Source: an uncultured Oscillospiraceae bacterium (GTDB lineage: Bacteria; Bacillota; Clostridia; Oscillospirales; Oscillospiraceae). Taken from it: a stretch of DNA of 64,000 bases. Position numbers and translations under genes: made by a program. How positions within the stretch are numbered: position 1 is the stretch's first letter; each line of letters opens with the position of its first letter. Shown in pieces: positions 34,554 to 42,184 of this stretch. Location of the stretch: positions 56,398 to 120,397 of the forward strand of contig CANRFC010000005.1 of assembly GCA_947629795.1 (NCBI GenBank). Reading direction: 5' to 3'. Under the pieces are notes generated by a model. That model did no database searches. It was not told the origin of the DNA and saw only the letters and a program-made list of their open reading frames with translations.

Positions 34554-35162
34554 TTAACAACAGGGGCCGCCCCAGGGAGTCAGGCAGCTGATGCACATAT
34601 AGGTGGTACAGGGATCACAGCCGGCTGATCCGTAAGAGCTGGGCCGATACCCCGTCCCCCCCTGTTGAAGCATGGCCAGGGCCTGCCGGTATTCGGCGTT
34701 TCCCGGGTCCATGGAGCAGGCGGTCTGAAAGTGCTGGGTGGCCTCATCCAGCCAGCCCTTCTGATAGGCAATATAGCCGGTGAGGAAATGCCACTCGGCG
34801 TCCTGGCGGGGGGCCGTACGCAGAAGCTGCTCGGCCTGGGCAAGATTCCCGATATTGATGCTCTGCCGGACCTGGGCATAGAGGGAGCTGCCGGTATACT
34901 GCTGCCGCTGCTGTTGCTGCTGGGCGTACTGATAACCGCCGCCATAGGTATAGGAGCTCTGCCGCTGGCCGCCGGAGCGCTGGCGGTTGATCTCGGCATA
35001 GGCCTCGTTGATCTCCTTCATCTTCTCCTCCGCCAGGTCGGCCAGAGGATTGTTCTGGTAATTGTCGGGGTGATATTTCCGTGCCAGTTCCCGGTAGACT
35101 CTCTTGATCTCCTCGTCGCTGGCGTTGGGGTCCACGCCCAGAACACTGTATGGATCGTTCAA
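34554..35162 (-). CDS. J-domain protein with TPR-like segment and Cys-rich tail
   Basis: Two hundred and two residues starting at TTG 35162 behind GGGGGGTGAG. Residues 4-60 are a J domain ([30 protein letters not shown]) with intact HPD. A Gln/Tyr-rich linker (QQQQQRQQ) and a TPR-like helical pair ([19 protein letters not shown]) follow. The last 25 residues hold CDPC, CISC and CC, which could bind a metal. DnaK partnership is implied by HPD, while the role of the Cys tail is unknown. The gene follows DUF5685 by six bases. Confidence 0.88.
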   Translation of the reverse strand: MNDPYSVLGVDPNASDEEIKRVYRELARKYHPDNYQNNPLADLAEEKMKEINEAYAEINRQRSGGQRQSSYTYGGGYQYAQQQQQRQQYTGSSLYAQVRQSINIGNLAQAEQLLRTAPRQDAEWHFLTGYIAYQKGWLDEATQHFQTACSMDPGNAEYRQALAMLQQGGTGYRPSSYGSAGCDPCTTYMCISCLTPWGGPCC

Positions 35163-35168
35163 GGGCTC

Positions 35169-36032
35169 TCACCCCCCTTTCCTTTGATGTTCCCGCCACT
35201 TCCCGGTGAAGACGAGCTCTTCCACACCGGGCAGGCCGCTGTATATCACATTTTCCACCACCGGAGTCCAGGGATTGGGCTCCAGGAGCTGAAAGGCCGC
35301 GCCCATGAGCCCCAGGGACTGGTCCATGCTCTGGCGGAGGTAGGTCTGATCCTCTTCGGTCCAGGACGGGAAGCGGGCCAATACCGGGTTAAAACGCCCG
35401 GCCCTTCGGTCCTCTTCCACGTCGTCCACCCCATCCACCAGATAGATCCAGCGGCCCAGATGGTAGAGAAGCTGTCCGATCACCCGGTTCCGGGCAGAGT
35501 CTCCGCTCTCCGGAGCCGCCTGGGCCAAAAGCCGGGCAAAACAGTCTGCCGTACGGTCTATGGAAGGACACCGGGCCTCCTCCAGCTCCCGCAGCTGAGC
35601 CAGACATTGCGCCACCCCGGCGTCAAACTCGGGCCGGGCTGCCCTGGCTCCACGGTAGGCCCTTTTCAGAAACAGGCTGAGCAGCCGGGCCGGAAATCCC
35701 CGGAAAAAGCCGCTGTCAGCCACTGTATCCCGGAGCTTCCACCAGGCCAGGATCACGCTCTCGTCGGCGGCGATATCCAGCCATTCGCCCCCGGTACAGG
35801 CGGGCTTTCCTTTCACCGGGTGGAGCAGACACCTGCGGCACCCCGCTCCGGTCCCGGCCCCGGCAGGGGCCAGGAGCATGGCCAGAAAGGCAAAATCATA
35901 GTTGAGAAAGAGCCGTGCGGTCAGACCTCTGCGCTCTCCCAGGGTGCGGCACAGGCCGCAGTAGACCGCCTCGTAATCCGCCCAGCTCTCTTCCGTGAGG
36001 GTATCCTTCCGGGCCCGGACATAGCCGAACAC
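35169..36032 (-). CDS. DUF5685 family protein
   Basis: A 287-residue soluble protein starting FGYVRARKDTLTEESWADYEAVYCGLCRTLG, typical of DUF5685. Conserved Cys pairs (CGLC near residue 25, CRRCLLHP near 70) suggest a metal site. The central and C-terminal parts are helical, with many conserved aromatic residues. The start is a GTG one base after the rseC stop and no ribosome site is clear, so translation is probably coupled. Function is unknown; it is regularly found beside a J-domain gene. Confidence 0.85.
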   Translation of the reverse strand: MFGYVRARKDTLTEESWADYEAVYCGLCRTLGERRGLTARLFLNYDFAFLAMLLAPAGAGTGAGCRRCLLHPVKGKPACTGGEWLDIAADESVILAWWKLRDTVADSGFFRGFPARLLSLFLKRAYRGARAARPEFDAGVAQCLAQLRELEEARCPSIDRTADCFARLLAQAAPESGDSARNRVIGQLLYHLGRWIYLVDGVDDVEEDRRAGRFNPVLARFPSWTEEDQTYLRQSMDQSLGLMGAAFQLLEPNPWTPVVENVIYSGLPGVEELVFTGKWREHQRKGG

Positions 36033-36033
36033 G

Positions 36034-36456
36034 TCAGCTTTGGATGGCGGTCACCCTGAAGGTGATCTGATTCTTCCGGCGGTAGCGGTCCAGGGCATAG
36101 GCCGCCAGGAGCCCCAGGACAAATCCGCCGCCCCCCAGGGCGATGGCCGCGCCCTCGGCCCAGCCCAGGGCGCTTCCAAGGAAATACCCCACAAAGAAGA
36201 GGAGCAAAGGGGTCAGGTAGAGGACCGCCGCCGCCCCCAGTACGCCGGCTGTGGCGGTCTCCACAGTGACGGTATCACCGGGTCCTGCCCCAATGCTGTC
36301 CTGCGCCACCACCACGATCTCCGGGGCGTTCTCCATCATGGAGCAGTGATCACAGGAACCGCAGTTGTGGGCACTGGCGCAGGCCGAGGCCCGCCGGACC
36401 TTCACCTCCACGTAACCGGGGCTCACCGAGCGAAGGACTTGGGCTGACTGCTTCAT
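36034..36456 (-). CDS. RseC/MucC-like SoxR-reducing system protein
   Basis: A 140-residue membrane protein. The N-terminal domain has ACASAHNCGSCDHCSMM (Cys cluster, residues 25-41), followed by a small beta segment. Two membrane helices (GVLGAAAVLYLTPLLLFFVGYFLG and ALGGGGFVLGLLAAYAL) complete the RseC_MucC layout. In other bacteria RseC works with Rnf complexes in redox signalling. Here it follows cdaR by ATGA and precedes DUF5685. Confidence 0.88.
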   Translation of the reverse strand: MKQSAQVLRSVSPGYVEVKVRRASACASAHNCGSCDHCSMMENAPEIVVVAQDSIGAGPGDTVTVETATAGVLGAAAVLYLTPLLLFFVGYFLGSALGWAEGAAIALGGGGFVLGLLAAYALDRYRRKNQITFRVTAIQS

Positions 36457-37712
36457 GGGTTCTCTCCTTGCCGTCTCATGGAGACCGAAATATTGTACTC
36501 GCCCACCACGCCCACATCGCTGCGCCCATCCAGATAGACCTTGACGGGCACAGTCTGGGCGCCGGTGGCGGTGGCCACGTTGGAGATCTGGCTCAGATCG
36601 GCCACGATGCGAAGCTGGGACGCTGTCACCGAGGCCACCGCCTCGGCGCTGCCCCGGATGGTCACCTGGCGGGACTGGGTGACCTTCTCCGGCTCGTAGC
36701 CCTCCGGCGTGTTGATAAAGTCGATGTTGTCCACCTCCAGCACGGCGGTGGTAAGGCCCCGCAGCTTTACCTTCACCTTGGCTTCACTGATGCCGCTCTC
36801 GTTGGTGAGTTCGGCGGCCAGCTCGATGGGCCGGGTAATGGTGTCGCTGCCCAGGACCTTGGACAGATCAATATCCCCCAGGGAGATCTCCTTTACCGGT
36901 TCCAGTACCTCGGAGGGCCCGGACACCATAATGCTCGAAGGATCGATCTCATAGGTGATATTCTCCTCGGTGGCGCCGCCGCCGGGGAGGATGTTCACCG
37001 TCAGGGGCACCTTCTTGAGCTGGACCACCGGCAGGGTGGTGCGGATCAGAGAGACAGAGGTCTCAAGTCCATCCATGCTCATCTCCTCCCCGTTGAAGGA
37101 GATAAAGGAGAAGGGCAAATCGCCGCTGTACGTCTCGGACAGGTCCTTCTGATCCAGAATGACCTGGGCGTAGTAGATCTGATTGACCAGGGATTCCTCC
37201 CCCCGGACCTTCACCGATTCCGGTGAGAAGGTAAAGCCCTGGGTCTGGAAGCCCTCGGCCACGCTGCCGGTAAAGCTGCCCTGAATGGGAATGGTGCGCT
37301 CCAGAAGCGCGGAGACGGTAAATTCCACATTGAGCGGCTGCCAGTTTGTGACCACATAGGAACCATTCGAGCCTGTTCCCGAGAGATTGCGGGAGATCTG
37401 GTAGGTCTGGGTATAGTTTCCGGCCTGGTCGATCCCCGATACATCCACCGTGGCGGTGACCGTGGAGTTGTTCAGTTGGTCGAGTACGTCCCTCCGGGCC
37501 TTGACCTCGATAGTCACTGTCTGGTCGGCCCCCTGAGAGATCATCAGGCCCCGCTCCTCCAGGGCCTCCACTCCCGCAAAGGTCACCGGGATGTTGCGAA
37601 TGGTCTTGTCGTCCTCGGGGTTGAGGGACTTGCCCACGTACATCCAGAGGACAACGGCGATCAGAATGGAGAGCACCATCCGAAGGATCTTACTGTTTCC
37701 CGACTTTTCCAT
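36453..37712 (-). CDS. cdaR: CdaA regulatory protein CdaR (YbbR domains)
   Basis: A 419-residue protein with a single N-terminal signal anchor (ILRMVLSILIAVVLWMYVG). Four YbbR-type beta repeats follow outside the membrane (for example KSLNPEDDKTIRNIPVTFAGVEALEERGL and later VEVDNIDFINTPEGYEPEKV). CdaR binds the diadenylate cyclase CdaA and adjusts c-di-AMP output. It starts 23 bases inside cdaA. Confidence 0.94.
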   Translation of the reverse strand: MEKSGNSKILRMVLSILIAVVLWMYVGKSLNPEDDKTIRNIPVTFAGVEALEERGLMISQGADQTVTIEVKARRDVLDQLNNSTVTATVDVSGIDQAGNYTQTYQISRNLSGTGSNGSYVVTNWQPLNVEFTVSALLERTIPIQGSFTGSVAEGFQTQGFTFSPESVKVRGEESLVNQIYYAQVILDQKDLSETYSGDLPFSFISFNGEEMSMDGLETSVSLIRTTLPVVQLKKVPLTVNILPGGGATEENITYEIDPSSIMVSGPSEVLEPVKEISLGDIDLSKVLGSDTITRPIELAAELTNESGISEAKVKVKLRGLTTAVLEVDNIDFINTPEGYEPEKVTQSRQVTIRGSAEAVASVTASQLRIVADLSQISNVATATGAQTVPVKVYLDGRSDVGVVGEYNISVSMRRQGENP

Positions 37713-38580
37713 CGCTGGGGCCCTCCTTTCTTCCCCGGAGGAAGGGGAATTTGAACCGAGAGGAGTCCTCCTCCTGGTCGGGCAGGAGCTCGTTACGCAG
37801 CAGCCGCTCCAGGGTCTCGGGGGTCAGGTGGCGCTTGAGCATCCCGTTCACCGCCACCGAGATGGACCCGGTCTCCTCCGAAACAATGGCCGCCACGGCA
37901 TCGGTCTGCTCACTGACGCCGATACCCGCCCGGTGGCGCATGCCCAGGTCCTTGGAGAGGTTCACATTTCCCGACATGGGCAGCATACAGCCCGCGCCGA
38001 TGATGTGCCCCTCCCGGACAATGACCGCCCCATCGTGGAGAGGGGCCTTGTTCCAGAAGAGGTTCTTCAGCAGCTCGCTGTTTACCGCAGAATCCAGTGC
38101 GGTGCCGGTGCGGATCACGTCGTCCAGCATGTTCTTCCGCTCAAAGACCATCAAGGCGCCGGTCTTGGTCTTGGAGAGGTCGGCATAGGCCGCCACAGTC
38201 TGGGTGATGGCGGCCTCCAGCTCGTCAGGAGTGGCCTGCCGGGAGGAAAATACTCTTTCAATGGTGCTGGAGCCCACCTGCTCCAGGATCTTCCGCAGCT
38301 CGGGCTGGAAGAGGATGACCAGGGCCAGCACGCCCCACTCCAGCGCCTTGCCCAGCAGGAAATTCACCGTATAGAGATGGCATTTGTCAGAGATCCAGAG
38401 GGCCGCCACCAAAAAGGCCACGCCCTTGGCCACCCGGCCGGTGCTGGAGGAGTGAATGAGCCCGATAAGCTTATAAATGAGGAAGGCCATGATGGCGATA
38501 TCGACAATATCTGCGATCCCCACCCGAGTAAAGCTGAAGTTGGTAAAGAATTGCCGCACTGTGGCGATGAGCTGTTCCAT
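37690..38580 (-). CDS. cdaA: Diadenylate cyclase CdaA (DacA)
   Basis: Makes c-di-AMP from two ATP, controlling potassium and turgor. The 296-residue protein has three N-terminal helices (residues about 15-85) and a coiled segment. The DAC domain carries the catalytic LHDGAVIV near residue 180 and GMRHRAGIG. It is the first gene of the cdaA-cdaR-rseC-DUF5685-dnaJ run and has a clear promoter. Confidence 0.96.
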   Translation of the reverse strand: MEQLIATVRQFFTNFSFTRVGIADIVDIAIMAFLIYKLIGLIHSSSTGRVAKGVAFLVAALWISDKCHLYTVNFLLGKALEWGVLALVILFQPELRKILEQVGSSTIERVFSSRQATPDELEAAITQTVAAYADLSKTKTGALMVFERKNMLDDVIRTGTALDSAVNSELLKNLFWNKAPLHDGAVIVREGHIIGAGCMLPMSGNVNLSKDLGMRHRAGIGVSEQTDAVAAIVSEETGSISVAVNGMLKRHLTPETLERLLRNELLPDQEEDSSRFKFPFLRGRKEGPSDGKVGKQ

Positions 38581-38628
38581 CCTGGGCCCTCCTTTCTCTG
38601 GGCATACTCCCAGTCTTGATTAAAGACT

Positions 38629-38657
38629 ATTATACTTGATTTGTTCCATATACGCAA
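38629..38657 (-). promoter_or_regulatory. Promoter of the cdaA operon
   Basis: Minus strand TTGCGT, 17-base spacer, perfect TATAAT, about 50 bp before the ATG of cdaA. Confidence 0.75.
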
Positions 38658-38728
38658 GGGTGCGTGGTGTGAATTTTTTCTAAATTTCTGTCTCATTCTC
38701 CCCCTCAGGGCCTGTCCGCTTTATCCGG

Positions 38729-38756
38729 AAAAGAAAGGAGGCCCCGTGGGGCCTCC
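38729..38756 (-). terminator. Terminator of the cysteine desulfurase-like gene
   Basis: Minus strand GGAGGCCCC and GGGGCCTCC around ACG, then TTTCTTTT, directly after the stop codon. Confidence 0.85.
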
Positions 38757-38758
38757 GA

Positions 38759-39886
38759 TCAGGCTGTGAGTTCGGCCACCGTTCTGATAAAACGCCTGAC
38801 CTCCCCCTCCGTGTTGAAGTGAGAAAAGCCCACCCGAACAGTTCCGGTCTCCAGGGTCCCGGCGGTCCTGTGGGCAACAGGGGCACAGTGGAGGCCCGCA
38901 CGAACTGCGATGCCCCGCTCTCCCAGGGCTGCACCCAGCTCCTCACAGTCCCTGTCCTGCACCGTAAAGGACAACACACCCGCCTGGTCACGGAGCGCTC
39001 GGGCAGTGTAGAGCGTCACGCCGGGCAATTTGCTCAGGCCCAGCGTTGTCAGACAGACCAGCTCCTGCTCATGGCGGAGGATGGTCTCCTCCCCCGTTTT
39101 GCGCACAAAGCGGATGCCCTCCAGAAGTCCGGCAATACCACAGACGTTGTGGGTCCCAGCCTCCAGCCTGTCAGGGAGGAAGTCGGGCATCTCCTGCCGG
39201 GCCGAAAGGCTTCCCGTACCCCCCTCCAGGAGGGTCCTGGTCTCCCGTCCCTCGCCGCACAGGAGCAGCCCGGTACCCTGGGGGCCATAGAGTCCCTTAT
39301 GCCCCGGCATGCCGATGAAGGCCGCGCCGAGCTCATCCATGTGGACGGGCAGAGCTCCCGCCGACTGGGAGGCATCCAGGATGAAGGGCACCCCCCGCTC
39401 CCGGCAGAGGGCGGCGATTTTTTCCACCGGCAGGACATATCCAAAGACGTTGGAGACGTGGGTGGAGATGACGCAGGCCACCTGTGGCGTCACCAGAGCG
39501 TCAAAGGCCGCCAGCATAGCCTCGGGCTGAAACAGAGGCGCTCTGGCCACCTGGATCTCGCACCCCAGCGCCTGCAAGGGCCGGGTGACGGCATTGTGCT
39601 CGTAGCCAGAGATGACCACCCGGTCCCCCGGTCTCACCACCGACTTGATGGCCAGGTTCAGGGCGTGGGTGGCATTGAGGGTAAAGACCACATTCTCGGG
39701 ATCGGCCACATGGAAGAGCTCCCCCGCCGCCTGGCGGCAGGCAAACACCGTCTCGGCGGCAGCCGCGGCGGGGGCATGCCCGCCGCGGCCCACCGAGGCA
39801 CACCGTTCCATGGCCCGGGTGACTGCCAGCCGCACCGCTTTGGGTTTTTGCAGGGTAGTCGCGGCGGCGTCAAAATAGATCATCAC
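38759..39886 (-). CDS. Class V aminotransferase, cysteine desulfurase-like (selenium-associated type)
   Basis: PLP enzyme of 375 residues. The PLP lysine is in MPGHKGLYGPQGTG, substrate segment VISTHVSNVFGYVLPVEKI, and the active-site Cys in RAGLHCAPVAHRTAGT. The overall pattern is the EF2568-type group found beside selenium-dependent hydroxylase genes and DUF3343. It probably releases S or Se from (seleno)cysteine; no scaffold (IscU/SufU) is adjacent. The stop of the upstream DUF3343 gene overlaps its start by four bases, implying a donor-carrier pair (inference). Confidence 0.88.
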   Translation of the reverse strand: MMIYFDAAATTLQKPKAVRLAVTRAMERCASVGRGGHAPAAAAAETVFACRQAAGELFHVADPENVVFTLNATHALNLAIKSVVRPGDRVVISGYEHNAVTRPLQALGCEIQVARAPLFQPEAMLAAFDALVTPQVACVISTHVSNVFGYVLPVEKIAALCRERGVPFILDASQSAGALPVHMDELGAAFIGMPGHKGLYGPQGTGLLLCGEGRETRTLLEGGTGSLSARQEMPDFLPDRLEAGTHNVCGIAGLLEGIRFVRKTGEETILRHEQELVCLTTLGLSKLPGVTLYTARALRDQAGVLSFTVQDRDCEELGAALGERGIAVRAGLHCAPVAHRTAGTLETGTVRVGFSHFNTEGEVRRFIRTVAELTA

Positions 39887-40137
39887 AGTTGGACCTCCTT
39901 ATAGCTCCCGTCACTGGCCAGGATGAACACCCGCTTGGGAGACAATCCCGCCCTGGCCAGTACGGTCAGAGCGCCTGGCAGATTCCGTTCCGACACCTTC
40001 ACCGAATGGGAACATCCCTCGCTGTCAATGACCTTGGGAGAGCGAAGGATGTGCGCGGTGATGCCGGCGCGCTCCAGAGCGGCCTGGGTCCGCTGTGCGT
40101 AGGTCAGAGAGCGGCAGACAATGAGATAGTAGACCAT
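39883..40137 (-). CDS. DUF3343 putative Se/S carrier protein
   Basis: Eighty-four residues beginning MVYYLIVCRSLTYAQRTQAALERAGI, with a second Cys in DSEGCSHSVKV. This is the DUF3343 pattern of small proteins proposed to accept sulfur or selenium. I use the ATG at 40137; the track ORF adds 24 codons of the hairpin region. It is coupled by ATGA to the cysteine desulfurase-like gene downstream, an expected carrier for that enzyme. Confidence 0.85.
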   Translation of the reverse strand: MVYYLIVCRSLTYAQRTQAALERAGITAHILRSPKVIDSEGCSHSVKVSERNLPGALTVLARAGLSPKRVFILASDGSYKEVQL

Positions 40138-40193
40138 CTTGATCGACCATTCCCTTCGGAAAGTTGAGAGAGACGGCCTTCCGTGAGAAAGGC

Positions 40194-40237
40194 AAAAAGC
40201 TCCTCTCACCGCATGTTATGCGGGAGAGGAGCTTTTT
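40194..40237. terminator. Terminator after ispF
   Basis: AAAAAGCTCCTCTC and GAGAGGAGCTTTTT pair around a second small stem (CCGCAT/ATGCGG). It is symmetrical, but the upstream ispD-ispF pair on the minus strand is the likely user. Confidence 0.9.
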
Positions 40238-40273
40238 GTCTCTTGGTCGATAGGGCTCGCGGTCAGCTTGTAC

Positions 40274-40753
40274 TCATTCTCCGCTCTCCCACACCAGGCA
40301 CACCGCGTGGGCGGCAATACCCTCCCCGGCGCCGGTAAAGCCCAGCTTTTCTTCGGTTGTGGCCTTCACGCTCACCCGGTCCAGGGGCACCCCCAGCCGG
40401 GCGGCCAGATTTCCCCGCATCCGGGTGACAAAGGGGGCCAGCTTGGGGGCCTGGGCGATCACCGTCACATCCACATTTCCCACGGCAAAGCCGCTCTGTC
40501 CCAGGACCTGGACCACCTCGCCCAGCAGCTCCAGGCTGTCGGCGCCGGCATAGGCCGGGTCATTGTCGGGAAAGAGGTGCCCGATATCCCCCAGGGCGCA
40601 AGCGCCCAGAAGGGAATCCATCACCGCGTGGGTAAGTACATCGGCGTCCGAATGGCCCAGCAAGCCCTTCTCATAGGGGATCTCCACCCCGCCCAGGATG
40701 AGCTTTCGTCCCTCCACCAGTCGGTGGACGTCATAGCCGTGTCCGATCCTCAC
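40274..40753 (-). CDS. ispF: 2-C-methyl-D-erythritol 2,4-cyclodiphosphate synthase
   Basis: Fifth step of the MEP isoprenoid pathway. The 159-residue protein has the Zn-binding [31 protein letters not shown] and the C-terminal [23 protein letters not shown]. It overlaps ispD by four bases. With ispD here and ispH at 44 kb, three MEP genes are in the window. Confidence 0.97.
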   Translation of the reverse strand: MRIGHGYDVHRLVEGRKLILGGVEIPYEKGLLGHSDADVLTHAVMDSLLGACALGDIGHLFPDNDPAYAGADSLELLGEVVQVLGQSGFAVGNVDVTVIAQAPKLAPFVTRMRGNLAARLGVPLDRVSVKATTEEKLGFTGAGEGIAAHAVCLVWESGE

Positions 40754-41478
40754 AGCTCTCCCCTCCTCTCCAAAATGGTCTCAGCCACCGCCACATCCTC
40801 GGGGGTGGTCAGCTTCAGATTCTCATAGGATCCTTCGGTGAGCTTCACCGTCATGCCCAGCCGCTCCACGGCGGCGCAGTCATCAGTAAGGGATGCCCCG
40901 TCGGTCAGAGCCTTCTCCAGCGCCCCCAGGATGAGGCCGTGCTCAAAGACCTGTGGGGTCTGCACGGCAAAGAGGCTCTCCCGGTCCGGAGTCTCCTCCA
41001 CCACGCCCCCTACGGCCCGCTTCACCGTATCCTTTACCGGCACCGCCGGGGCAGCAGCTCCGTACTTCTTTGCGGCGGCGATGGCCCCGGATACCACCTT
41101 CGCCGTCACCAGAGGCCGGGCGGCGTCGTGGATGGCGATGAGGGGCACGTCCTCCCCCACCTCCCGCACGCCGGCAAGCACCGACTCGGTCCGGGTCTCG
41201 CCCCCGACCACTACCTTGCGCACCTTCTGCAAGGCGGCCTCCTGACAGAGCTGGCCCACCGCCACCATACTCTCTGCCCGGGTGACCACAATGATATCGC
41301 CGATCTCCGGGCAGCTCTCCAGGGCCCGCAGGGTGCGGATCAGCACCGGCACATCCCCCAGGGGCAGGAACAGCTTGTCCTCCCCCATCCGGGTGGAGGA
41401 GCCCGCGGCGGCCACCACAGCCGTACAAGAGTGGTCCTCCCGGCGGCCTCTGTCCCGCCATTTTTTGAATATACCCAT
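40750..41478 (-). CDS. ispD: 2-C-methyl-D-erythritol 4-phosphate cytidylyltransferase
   Basis: Third step of the MEP pathway. The 242-residue protein has [17 protein letters not shown] near residue 24 and [10 protein letters not shown] in the middle. The C-terminus has the family [11 protein letters not shown] and [22 protein letters not shown] precedes the ATG. It begins 36 bp past a terminator that closes carD. Confidence 0.97.
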   Translation of the reverse strand: MGIFKKWRDRGRREDHSCTAVVAAAGSSTRMGEDKLFLPLGDVPVLIRTLRALESCPEIGDIIVVTRAESMVAVGQLCQEAALQKVRKVVVGGETRTESVLAGVREVGEDVPLIAIHDAARPLVTAKVVSGAIAAAKKYGAAAPAVPVKDTVKRAVGGVVEETPDRESLFAVQTPQVFEHGLILGALEKALTDGASLTDDCAAVERLGMTVKLTEGSYENLKLTTPEDVAVAETILERRGEL

Positions 41479-41513
41479 GGTCTATCTCTCCCTTCTGGCC
41501 CCGTTTGGGCACG

Positions 41514-41538
41514 AAAAAGGGGCCGGGACGGCCCCTTT
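41514..41538 (-). terminator. Terminator of carD
   Basis: Minus strand AAAGGGGCCG and CGGCCCCTTT around TCC, then TTTTCG, 7 bp past the carD stop. Confidence 0.88.
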
Positions 41539-41544
41539 CACAGT

Positions 41545-42024
41545 CTATTGCGCCAGCGCCCGGTTGATGCGCCGCTCCACTTCCTCATAGCTGGTGGACT
41601 GGGCCAGGACCACCTCGGAGATCAGGATCTGCTTGGCCGAGTGGAGCATCTTCCGCTCCCCCGTTGACAGGCCCTTCTCCTCGTCCCGGCGCTTCAGCGT
41701 CTTGATGACCCGGGCCACCTCCAGCAGGTCTCCGCTCTTGAGCCGGGCCATATTCTCACGGTAACGGCGGTTCCAGTTGGGGTCACAATCGATTTGGATG
41801 CTGGGGATGGCCTCCAGCACCCGGTCAGCCTGTTCCGGGTCCACGATGGCGCGCACCCCGATCTCATCAGAGTGCTCGGTGGGGATCATCACCAGCATAC
41901 CACCCACCGGCAGCTTCATGATGTAGTAATCCCGCACCACACCGTTGACCTTCTTCGTCACGATACTGTCCACCACGCCCGCGCCGTGCATGGGGTGGAC
42001 GATCTTGTCCCCAACGTGAAACAT
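41545..42024 (-). CDS. CarD/CdnL-type RNA polymerase-binding regulator
   Basis: Binds RNA polymerase beta and stabilises open promoter complexes. The 159-residue protein has the RID Tudor-like N-terminus MFHVGDKIVHPMHGAGVVDSI and a helical C-terminal domain (WNRRYRENMARLKSGDLLEVARVIKTL). I use the ATG at 42024, the normal family start, although GGAGG is only four bases away; an ATG eight codons earlier is possible. It is transcribed alone. Confidence 0.93.
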   Translation of the reverse strand: MFHVGDKIVHPMHGAGVVDSIVTKKVNGVVRDYYIMKLPVGGMLVMIPTEHSDEIGVRAIVDPEQADRVLEAIPSIQIDCDPNWNRRYRENMARLKSGDLLEVARVIKTLKRRDEEKGLSTGERKMLHSAKQILISEVVLAQSTSYEEVERRINRALAQ

Positions 42025-42065
42025 ATTCCCTCCATTCCCATTTTCCAAATCCTACATACAGGTAT

Positions 42066-42094
42066 ATTATAGCCTGTTTTTTCCCTTAATGCAA
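42066..42094 (-). promoter_or_regulatory. Promoter of carD
   Basis: Minus strand TTGCAT, 17-base spacer, perfect TATAAT, about 40 bp upstream of the start. Confidence 0.82.
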
Positions 42095-42125
42095 GAATAA
42101 AGCTTTGAAAAACGGGCGAACGGGG

Positions 42126-42165
42126 AAAAAAAGAGGGGCTGTTCTTAAAAAACAGTCCCTCTTTT
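42126..42165 (-). terminator. Terminator of the ispH-rpsA gene
   Basis: Minus strand AAAAGAGGGACTGTT and AACAGCCCCTCTTTTTTT form a 13-bp stem with a T-run, about 20 bp past the stop. Confidence 0.9.
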
Positions 42166-42184
42166 CCTGATTTTGGTCGTTGGA

